NCBI GenBank assembly: GCA_016934095.1
Contig: JAFGTO010000216.1
Span: 1-5,078, forward strand
Direction of reading: 5' to 3'
Length of the DNA: 5,078 nucleotides
Source: Candidatus Glassiibacteriota bacterium
GTDB lineage: Bacteria > Gemmatimonadota > Glassbacteria > GWA2-58-10
Position 1 is the stretch's first letter; each line of letters starts with the position of its first letter. Positions 1 through 5,078 of the stretch are shown here, one piece after another. The notes beneath the pieces are model-generated. The model saw only the letters and a program-made list of their open reading frames with translations. It was not told the origin of the DNA and did no database searches. The position numbers were made by a program, and so were the translations under genes.

Positions 1-2
1 TC

Positions 3-49
3 GGGGGAAAGGAGAAAACCTTTTGGAAAAGGTTCTTCTCCTTTCCCCC
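3..49. terminator. Long near-perfect hairpin, possible terminator or dispersed repeat
   Basis: Positions 3-16 pair perfectly with 36-49 (a G-run, AAA, GGAG arm against its complement). After a single bulged C at 35, positions 17-24 pair with 27-34, with GG at the tip. This gives about 20 bp of stem in 47 bases. No T-run directly follows either arm, so it is not a textbook intrinsic terminator. A looser T-rich stretch follows on the plus side at about 78-92. The hairpin lies 117 bp beyond the stop codon of the minus-strand hydrolase gene, where it could end that transcript or block read-through from the other side. Short C-run/G-run hairpins of this style also occur as dispersed intergenic repeats in some genomes. 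The hairpin is certain from the sequence; its function is inferred. Confidence 0.5.
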
Positions 50-165
50 AAACCCCCATTCCTCTTTCCAAAACTTATTATTTTTATTTTTAGATAAGCT
101 CTATTCCCGTAAAAAGCACTTGACAAACATGATAAAAAGTTTGGGAAGGTGGGAGGGGGCACGGG

Positions 166-2322
166 TCATTCCGGGGTCAGGAACAGCACGGCCGCTCCCC
201 GGAAGTCGGGGATTCTCACTCTAAGCCCGCCGGCCGGTCCCTGCTCCGCTTCGAGGCTGGTCCCTTCGTGGTCCAGCGGCGTAACCAGGCGGATACTGCT
301 CACAGGCCTGGCCAGGCGCAGGCCCACCTCCAGCGGGCCGCCGTTGGCCTGTTCGAATACCGAGGAGCCCTCGTTGATCAGGGTCGCTGCGTAGCGGCCG
401 TCCGGCAGGGTAAACACTTCCGCACGGTAGCCCCAGGGCACGCTGACCGGGTCCGGCTCGAAACAGAGCACCCTGCCGCGCAGGCTTTCGTAAAGTGGCA
501 GGTAAGGCTCCCAGAGCTCCTTGTCCAGGGCGAACCTCCGGTCGTCGTACCTGTCTGTGCGGACCGAGTGCGGAGCGGTGGGGAACCCTCCGTAGAGCAG
601 GCAGCGCTGCAGCATGACCTCCCTTCTCAGGGTAGGCCTGGCGGGAAAGAGCCAGTAGAGGGGCCGCGTCATGCAGGTCAGGAAGCGGTTGTGCTCGAAC
701 TCGTAGGCCGCCTCGAGGATGTAGCCCTGGCCCTCGAGCATCACCGCATCGACCCCGAGCGCATTGCGCACCGCAGCTGGGCCGTTGATAAAAAGGTGCT
801 GGCCCCGCTCGTGCAGCCGCTGCGAGAGGTAGCGCAGGAAGAAATCGTACCCGAAATTGATACTGTAGGCGGGCACGCTCTGCCCGTCCAGGTAGACCAG
901 GGTGGTCCCGTCATCGTGGGCGAAATCGAGGTCGTTGTGGTGGACCGTGTCGAAAAAAAGGCCAGCCAGGGGGTGCACTTTTTCCAGGATACCGTCCGCC
1001 TGGCGGACCAGGTCCCGGCCGAACGAGAAAGCGGTGTCCGGGTTCATGCTGCGGTACTCGATACCCCCGCCGCGCCAGCCGGAGAGCTGGACTTTGCCGC
1101 GGGGCCAGGAGGCTACCGCTTCCGGCCAGCGTTTTTCCGCTTCCGGCGGGTAACCGTCGTTGATCGCATAGTAGTAAAAAGTATGAAACCCCGCCTCTGC
1201 CAGGTTGTTCATCAGACGGCTGATCTTCTCCACGCTCAGGGTGCTGTCCAGGGCAGTGCCGCGCTCCACCCGGTGGACATCCGACCAGAGAGCAGGATCT
1301 TCCTCGCCGGGAAAATAAAGGCCGTACCAGGGGAAATGCATGTGGATCTCCATGAAATAAGCCCCGAGCTCCAGCGAGTGCCTGTAGTTCCAGGCCCCCT
1401 GCTCATCCGCGGCGCCCATGCCCGGGTAGCCGGTCGAGTAAATCCCGCCCCTGCGGTAAATCCCCTCCTCCGGCAGGAAGTACTCCGGCCACTTGTCGAG
1501 CACCCACTCGAGCCCCGGCCGGTAGCAGCCGCGGTGAGCCACCAGGTAGCCCGAGACCTCGAGCGGCTGCTTTCCGCGCAGCCCCACCAGGGCGGTAACC
1601 GCCTGCAGAGCAAGCGGTTTGCCGGCCGGCCTGTCGCCCACAAACCCGCTCGACGGCATGCGGCCATCCACCGGGTGGGCCACGGTGATCCCCAGGTCCA
1701 GGTCTTTCCGGATCAGGGAAACCTGGGGTATCGACAGGTCGTGGCGGGGGTACTGGTTGTCGAGCTTGTCGTAGCCCTCGGGCGCCCGCACGTACCAGTA
1801 GGAAAAGGGTTCTGTGCAGCGGTCGATCTTGATCGTGCCGGGCATGGGCTGCACCCAGAGCTCCCATCCCTCCGGCAGCGGCAGCTCCAGCCAGACTCTC
1901 AGGCTGCGGTTGCCCCGGCCCTCTCCCCGGATGCTCGCCCGCCATTCGATCTCTCCGCCATTGAGCCTGAAGTCCGCGGTAAGGGTGAGAGTCTCCTTCC
2001 CGGTGTCGATCTCCTGGACCAGGCGAACCGCTCCGGGCCCGGGGCTGATCTCCACCACCCGGCAGGCCGGGTCCCCCGGGCGGCAGGCAAGCCCGCGGGC
2101 CACGTCATAGACCACGATCCCAGCCGGCCCTGAGCTCAGGAGCTCGGTCATGGCCGCGCCCGGCACGCCGTTCGAGGCGGCCAGCGAAACTATCGCCCCT
2201 GTGGCCGGGTCGAACCCGGCCCGCCAGAGCTCGTTCTCCAGCGCGGGCCCTGCCATGACCCATCCGTTCCAGGCGACAATCAGCCCGGCAAGCAATGCAG
2301 CCGGTTTCAGTCGGCTATTCAT
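166..2322 (-). CDS. Secreted glycoside-hydrolase-like protein, family unassigned
   Basis: The protein is 718 residues from the chosen start. An upstream in-frame ATG at 2349 is rejected: it has little Shine-Dalgarno and lies deeper in the RNase gene, whereas the ATG at 2322 follows GGAGG by 8 nt and begins directly with a signal peptide. Residues 1-27 have a basic start (MNSRLK), a hydrophobic core and a likely signal peptidase I site after VMA, so the protein is exported. Residues about 28-255 look like an all-beta domain of the kind that precedes many glycosidase barrels (LENELWRAGFDPATGAIVSL). Residues about 280-585 look like a (beta/alpha)8 barrel, with alternating segments such as GFHTFYYYAIND, LAGLFFDTVHHND, QHLFINGP and VDAVMLEGQG. 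Asp458 (GLFFD) and Glu530 (MLEG) sit at strand ends and are the best guesses for catalytic acids. Residues about 620-718 look like a C-terminal beta domain. It resembles alpha-galactosidase or GH101-like retaining hydrolases in overall plan only; no family or substrate is assigned. The reading frame is intact. Confidence 0.75.
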   Translation of the reverse strand: MNSRLKPAALLAGLIVAWNGWVMAGPALENELWRAGFDPATGAIVSLAASNGVPGAAMTELLSSGPAGIVVYDVARGLACRPGDPACRVVEISPGPGAVRLVQEIDTGKETLTLTADFRLNGGEIEWRASIRGEGRGNRSLRVWLELPLPEGWELWVQPMPGTIKIDRCTEPFSYWYVRAPEGYDKLDNQYPRHDLSIPQVSLIRKDLDLGITVAHPVDGRMPSSGFVGDRPAGKPLALQAVTALVGLRGKQPLEVSGYLVAHRGCYRPGLEWVLDKWPEYFLPEEGIYRRGGIYSTGYPGMGAADEQGAWNYRHSLELGAYFMEIHMHFPWYGLYFPGEEDPALWSDVHRVERGTALDSTLSVEKISRLMNNLAEAGFHTFYYYAINDGYPPEAEKRWPEAVASWPRGKVQLSGWRGGGIEYRSMNPDTAFSFGRDLVRQADGILEKVHPLAGLFFDTVHHNDLDFAHDDGTTLVYLDGQSVPAYSINFGYDFFLRYLSQRLHERGQHLFINGPAAVRNALGVDAVMLEGQGYILEAAYEFEHNRFLTCMTRPLYWLFPARPTLRREVMLQRCLLYGGFPTAPHSVRTDRYDDRRFALDKELWEPYLPLYESLRGRVLCFEPDPVSVPWGYRAEVFTLPDGRYAATLINEGSSVFEQANGGPLEVGLRLARPVSSIRLVTPLDHEGTSLEAEQGPAGGLRVRIPDFRGAAVLFLTPE

Positions 2323-3127
2323 CCTCTTTGCCTCCGTCCGGACGATCATTAAAGGATTCTTCTATACCGTTTCCGGCCCTGGTTATCGCCCGGCCGGCCA
2401 GCTCATCCGCCCGGGAATTAAGCTCGCGTCCGATGTGAGCAGTGCTGAAACTCCCCAGGCCGGAGATGATATCCCTGGCCTGGTAGAGCAGCATTTTCAG
2501 CATGTCGGACTTGATCTTGTATTCGCCTTTCAGTTGTTTCACCAGCAGCTCGCTGTCTGAGAAGTGCACCACTTTACGCGCGCCCCTTTCCACGGCCAGG
2601 GCCAGCCCCTCCACCAGGGCGCTGTACTCGGCCACGTTGTTGGTGGCCCGGCCCAGGCAGCGGCAGTATTCCTCCTCGTAGCCCGTGCCTTTCTGGACAA
2701 GCAGCACCCCGATCCCGGCCGGGCCCGGGTTGCCCCGGCTTGCCCCATCGGTGTAAAGCTCCACTTCCTGTTCCGGGTCGGGCTCCCCGGTTCTTTTCAA
2801 CGGCGGCGGGGCTTGCCTCACCGGAGCTCCCTCGCGCTTCACCCAGAGAAACCCTTTCTCGAGCGGTTCCGGCGGCTGGCCCGCTTCCAGAACGCAGTCG
2901 ATAAACACCTCCAGCACCGGGGTCTCCCCGGCCAGGGTCTTGATTCCCCTCAACCGGCAGCGGAACTTCACCTCTCCCAGCACGCTCCCGATAAAGTCCT
3001 TCAGGAAGTCCTGCCAGGTTTCTTCCCCGGCCAGGAAAAGGCGCGGCTGCTCCATGCATTCCCTGGCAAGAAGGATCGATCCGCCCGCGGCTATCCCGGG
3101 GACCAGGCGCACTTCGAATAGTGCCAT
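2315..3127 (-). CDS. RNase HI family protein with an unrecognised N-terminal domain
   Basis: The protein is 270 residues. The C-terminal part, about 121-250, is a ribonuclease H domain that would cleave the RNA strand of RNA-DNA hybrids in the cytoplasm, removing primers or R-loops. All four acidic metal ligands of the family are visible: Asp127 (YTDGAS), Glu167 (NNVAEYSA), Asp191 (FSDSELL) and Asp241 (NSRADELA), with His231 in the usual place before the last Asp. The motifs (TDGASRGNPGPAG, QLKGEYKIK) resemble the short Bacillus/archaeal-type RNase HI proteins rather than E. coli RnhA. Residues 1-105 form an extra domain that I do not recognise; a Pro-rich, charged linker (about 102-120) separates it from the nuclease. 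The start at 3127 is chosen because AGGAG lies 5 nt upstream; the frame stays open to an ATG at 3274, but that stretch reads as low-complexity non-coding sequence. The gene ends in an 8-nt overlap with the exported hydrolase gene, so the two are probably cotranscribed. Confidence 0.9.
   Translation of the reverse strand: MALFEVRLVPGIAAGGSILLARECMEQPRLFLAGEETWQDFLKDFIGSVLGEVKFRCRLRGIKTLAGETPVLEVFIDCVLEAGQPPEPLEKGFLWVKREGAPVRQAPPPLKRTGEPDPEQEVELYTDGASRGNPGPAGIGVLLVQKGTGYEEEYCRCLGRATNNVAEYSALVEGLALAVERGARKVVHFSDSELLVKQLKGEYKIKSDMLKMLLYQARDIISGLGSFSTAHIGRELNSRADELAGRAITRAGNGIEESFNDRPDGGKEDE
2331..2335 (-). promoter_or_regulatory. Ribosome binding site deciding the hydrolase start
   Basis: GGAGG on the minus strand lies 8 nt before the ATG at 2322, inside the last codons of the RNase HI gene. 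It favours this start over the in-frame ATG at 2349. The start and the upstream stop share the sequence ATGAATAG, a typical arrangement for translational coupling. Confidence 0.75.
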
Positions 3128-3132
3128 CTTAT

Positions 3133-3137
3133 CTCCT
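3133..3137 (-). promoter_or_regulatory. Ribosome binding site of the RNase HI gene
   Basis: AGGAG on the minus strand, 5 nt before the ATG at 3127. It sets the start and argues against the 49-residue longer form beginning at 3274. I found no convincing -35/-10 pair for this gene between 3140 and 3300; the minus-strand promoter is not identified. Confidence 0.8.
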
Positions 3138-3299
3138 GTGATAAAAGTCTGCTCCTTTTCAATCGATCGCGTATATCCTCCGCAGTCTTCAAGGGTCCGG
3201 CTCCCGCCGTCCCGTGGCCGGCTGGCTGCAGGTTCATCCAGGTTAAATTTACGCCCTGCTCCGGCGGCAGGCAAGCGTGAAAAATTCCGCTCAACCGCC

Positions 3300-3328
3300 T
3301 TGACCCCCCGCCGGAAAAACGTTAATTT
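3300..3328 (+). promoter_or_regulatory. Candidate sigma70-type promoter for the lipoprotein-dnaE pair
   Basis: TTGACC (3300-3305, five of six matches to the consensus -35) is followed after exactly 17 bp by TAATTT (3323-3328). The latter keeps the important first T, A and final T of the -10 box. Transcription would begin near 3334-3336, about 168 nt before the lipoprotein ATG. The -10 is a weak match, and promoters of FCB-group bacteria can differ from this consensus, so this is a moderate-confidence call from sequence alone. Confidence 0.4.
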
Positions 3329-3331
3329 CTA

Positions 3332-3403
3332 GGGAAAGCAGTGGTGTTCGTAAGTTACGGGATTTCGGTTAGATACGAAGCTGACAACGAGTTGCGCTTT
3401 CCC
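3332..3403 (+). other. Foldable RNA segment in the lipoprotein 5' leader
   Basis: GGGAAAGC at 3332-3339 is perfectly complementary to GCTTTCCC at 3396-3403. This closing stem would enclose 56 nt. Inside are small possible hairpins: CGT/ACG around 3349-3359, TTCG/CGAA at 3364-3367 and 3376-3379, and CAA/TTG at 3385-3394. The predicted transcription start falls at or just inside the 5' arm. The span is tRNA-sized, but it lacks the T-loop GTTCGA signature and a usable anticodon arm on either strand. I do not recognise a riboswitch class. It may be a regulatory leader, a small RNA or chance pairing. Confidence 0.3.
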
Positions 3404-3491
3404 CATTCACCCTGACCGCATACCTGCGCCTCGCCGGTGCCGGGGCTGCGGCATGGCCCCCTGGTTCAGGATGCGGAAAGCGCGATCCCCC

Positions 3492-3496
3492 GGGAG
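3492..3496 (+). promoter_or_regulatory. Ribosome binding site of the lipoprotein gene
   Basis: GGGAG lies 6 nt before the ATG at 3503. It selects this start over the in-frame GTG at 3437, which would put 22 polar residues ahead of the lipoprotein signal peptide. Confidence 0.75.
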
Positions 3497-3502
3497 AAAA
3501 AG

Positions 3503-4540
3503 ATGAGAACTTTTCCGCGTATCAAGTTTTCGGGGTTTCTGCTGTTGTCATCGGTATTGCTGCTGGCGGCCGGCTGCGGTGATTTCGAGCTGCAGAAGCC
3601 ACGCGCTTTCGGGCGTGAAAAAGAGATCCTGGTCATCTGCAGCGACTCGGTGTGGCAGGCCACGGAAAAGGATCTGCGCCGGGCGGTCGAGGTGCCGATC
3701 CACGCCGTGCGCTGGGAGCCGATTTTCGAAATCGCCCAGATCCAGCCCTCCGAGGTCGATTTCTACAAGGAATGGGACAAGATCATCCTGGTGGAGTCGC
3801 TGGAGAACATGAGCCTGCTTCCCGACGTGGTGGATCAGGAGATGCTGGAAAAGATAGCCGGGGGTCAGGGCCTTTTCTTCACCAACTTCGATATCTGGGC
3901 CAGGGGTCAGAGGGTGGCGGGGCTTGCCGCGCCTACCGATGCCCAGCTCGTGCCGCTGGTGCGCCTCCACGGACACCGTATTTACAAGGATTTCCTGCGC
4001 CAGCTCGAAGAGGAGGAGAAGCAGCGGATGTATTTCAGCGGCAGAAATGTAAACCTGGAAGACTCCCTTGCCTCCTGCTGCGGGTTCTCACTGGTGCTGC
4101 CCAGGGTATACGAGCGCATCCGGATGGACACCCTGGCCCGGGACCAACTGCTGTTCGTGCACGTGGACCCGGTGCGCAGTATTTTCATCACCTGGGAGGA
4201 GGGAGACAACCTGCCGGTGCTCGACTATTCGCCGGACTCTCTCGCCGCCCGCCGCGACCGCCTGCTGGCTGATGTATACCCGGACATGCAGACTGTGCCC
4301 GGGCGGGTGGACACTTCCACCGTAGTCGTCGGCGGCCTCGAGCGCCTGCGCGTCTACGGGGTCTGGGAAAACCTCCGGGAGATCAGCGGCGGTATCTATA
4401 TCTCGCAGATCATCGAGGCCCCCGCCCAGCGGCGCCGCTACACGGTCGACTGCCGGCTTTTCTGCCCCGACCCGAGGTTCAACAAGTACCGCTACATCCT
4501 GCAGCTCGACAGGATCATGGACAGTTTCAAGGTTCGCTGA
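3503..4540 (+). CDS. DUF4837-like lipoprotein
   Basis: The protein is 345 residues. Residues 1-24 are a lipoprotein signal peptide (basic MRTFPRIK, a hydrophobic core, then lipobox LAAG before Cys25). It should be lipidated at Cys25; Gly at +2 gives no inner-membrane retention signal, so outer-membrane placement is possible. The mature part begins with a beta strand (EILVICSDSVWQ, 41-52). It continues with segments typical of DUF4837 proteins: AVRWEPIFEIAQI (68-80), the DFYKEWDKIILVESL strand (86-100), and a C-terminal block with GGIYISQIIEAP (296-307), YTVDCRLFCPDPRFNKYRYILQLDRIMDSF (313-342). The latter matches the family pattern in which a short beta region leads into a final helix. The family assignment is from memory of its pattern and needs a profile search. 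The family has no established biochemical function. The gene lies 26 bp upstream of dnaE on the same strand and probably shares its transcript. Confidence 0.75.
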   Translation: MRTFPRIKFSGFLLLSSVLLLAAGCGDFELQKPRAFGREKEILVICSDSVWQATEKDLRRAVEVPIHAVRWEPIFEIAQIQPSEVDFYKEWDKIILVESLENMSLLPDVVDQEMLEKIAGGQGLFFTNFDIWARGQRVAGLAAPTDAQLVPLVRLHGHRIYKDFLRQLEEEEKQRMYFSGRNVNLEDSLASCCGFSLVLPRVYERIRMDTLARDQLLFVHVDPVRSIFITWEEGDNLPVLDYSPDSLAARRDRLLADVYPDMQTVPGRVDTSTVVVGGLERLRVYGVWENLREISGGIYISQIIEAPAQRRRYTVDCRLFCPDPRFNKYRYILQLDRIMDSFKVR

Positions 4541-4566
4541 ACGCTTTTTACGGCAAGAGATAATTC

Positions 4567-5078
4567 ATGGAAAAGCCTTTCGTACACCTCCATAATCACT
4601 CCGACTACAGCCTGCTCGACGGTGCCTGCAAGGTCGGCGACCTGGTCGCTTGTGCGGCCGGGATGGGCATGCCCGCGGTGGCCCTGACAGACCACGGTAA
4701 CATGTTCGGGGCAGTCGAGTTCTACAAAAAAGCCCGCAAAGCGGGAATCAAGCCGATACTGGGGATGGAAGCCTACCTCGATACGGACAAGCAGGGCGGG
4801 CGGTCCCGGGAGGGCCCTGGAAGATACCACCACCTGACCCTGCTGGCCGAAAGCCACGAGGGCTACCGAAACCTCATCCGCCTGACCAGCCTGGGCTATC
4901 TCAAGGGCTTCTACTACAAGCCGCGGATAGGTCTCGATGCGCTGGAGGCCCACCACCGGGGGCTGATCGCCCTCAGCGGCTGCGCCAAGGGGCCGGTGGC
5001 CGACCTGGTACACCTGGGCAAGGCTGACCAGGCCCGCGAAACCGCTGCCCTGCTGCGGGAGATCTTCGGGCCGGAGAA
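4567..5078 (+). CDS. dnaE: DNA polymerase III subunit alpha, N-terminal part (cut by window end)
   Basis: The first 170 codons are in the window; the frame is open at the right edge. Full-length alpha subunits are usually over 1,000 residues. This part is the PHP domain of the replicative polymerase, the chain-elongating subunit of the replisome. Clear family motifs are FVHLHNHSDYSLLDGA (5-20), ALTDHGNMFGAVEFY (39-53), AGIKPILGMEAYL (59-71), RYHHLTLLAE (86-95), YRNLIRLTSLGYLKGFYYKPRI (100-121) and GLIALSGC (132-139). The metal-site residues His9, His11, Asp42, His43 and Glu68 are kept, unlike E. coli DnaE, which has lost several of them. The start ATG at 4567 has only a weak upstream AAGAGA (4555-4560) and follows the lipoprotein stop by 26 bp, so its translation may benefit from the upstream gene. 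HNH is part of HLHNH here and is not a nuclease motif. Confidence 0.95.
   Translation, partial: MEKPFVHLHNHSDYSLLDGACKVGDLVACAAGMGMPAVALTDHGNMFGAVEFYKKARKAGIKPILGMEAYLDTDKQGGRSREGPGRYHHLTLLAESHEGYRNLIRLTSLGYLKGFYYKPRIGLDALEAHHRGLIALSGCAKGPVADLVHLGKADQARETAALLREIFGPE

Larger units (their letters stand above)
3128..3502. other. Divergent intergenic region between the two gene pairs
   Basis: These 375 bases contain no supported gene. From 3138 to 3299 I see only the upstream sequence of the RNase HI gene, with no clear promoter or terminator. From 3300 to 3403 lie the candidate plus-strand promoter and the foldable leader. From 3404 to 3491 the leader is GC-rich, with a 5-bp hairpin (GGGGC 3442-3446 with GCCCC 3456-3460) that lacks a T-run and so is not a terminator. 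Confidence 0.6.

Noticed and set aside
120..148. Perfect TTGACA at 120-125 as a plus-strand promoter
   Set aside because: No acceptable -10 box lies 16-18 bp downstream, and the sequence points into the 3' end of an opposing gene.
268..2133. A 621-codon open frame on the plus strand, antisense to the hydrolase gene
   Set aside because: It mirrors the coding frame of a GC-rich gene, its translation has no recognisable domain and biased composition, and the minus-strand protein has a signal peptide and folded-domain patterns.
2564..3121. Open frame opposite the RNase HI gene
   Set aside because: The minus strand encodes unmistakable RNase H motifs; the plus frame is a shadow rich in His, Gln, Arg and Pro.
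3128..3274. Longer RNase HI start at 3274
   Set aside because: The added 49 residues look non-coding, and the ATG at 3127 has a strong AGGAG at ideal spacing.
3332..3403. tRNA gene on either strand
   Set aside because: The size and closing stem fit, but there is no T-loop signature, no proper D or anticodon arm, and only an 8-bp closing stem.
4492..5013. 173-codon minus-strand frame over the lipoprotein end and dnaE start
   Set aside because: It is antisense to the clearly recognised DnaE PHP domain.

Overview
The window is GC-rich bacterial chromosome. It holds two divergent gene pairs around a 375-bp intergenic region, plus an AT-richer, gene-free left edge. The lipoprotein at 3503-4540 looks like a DUF4837 protein, a family known mainly from Bacteroidetes and relatives. 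With the high GC content, this suggests a GC-rich member of the FCB superphylum or a candidate phylum near it. That placement is inference. No mobile element, CRISPR array, tRNA or rRNA was found.

Layout. Positions 1-165 carry no gene. They hold a long near-perfect hairpin (3-49) followed by an AT-rich stretch, downstream of the minus-strand genes. On the minus strand, read right to left, a two-domain RNase HI-type protein (3127-2315) is followed by a large secreted glycoside-hydrolase-like protein (2322-166). The two reading frames overlap by 8 nt and the second has its own Shine-Dalgarno site, so they look translationally coupled. Positions 3128-3502 are the divergent promoter region, with a plausible sigma70-type promoter (3300-3328) and a foldable RNA segment (3332-3403) starting where transcription would begin. 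On the plus strand, a DUF4837-type lipoprotein (3503-4540) is followed 26 bp later by the 5' end of dnaE, the DNA polymerase III alpha subunit, which runs off the window.

The genes do not form an obvious single pathway. RNase HI and DnaE are nucleic-acid housekeeping functions. The hydrolase-like protein and the lipoprotein are exported and unassigned. The points most worth a second look are the unclassified hydrolase-like protein, the unrecognised N-terminal half of the RNase HI protein, and the promoter-plus-structured-leader upstream of the lipoprotein and dnaE. I see no convincing evidence of a new multi-gene system.
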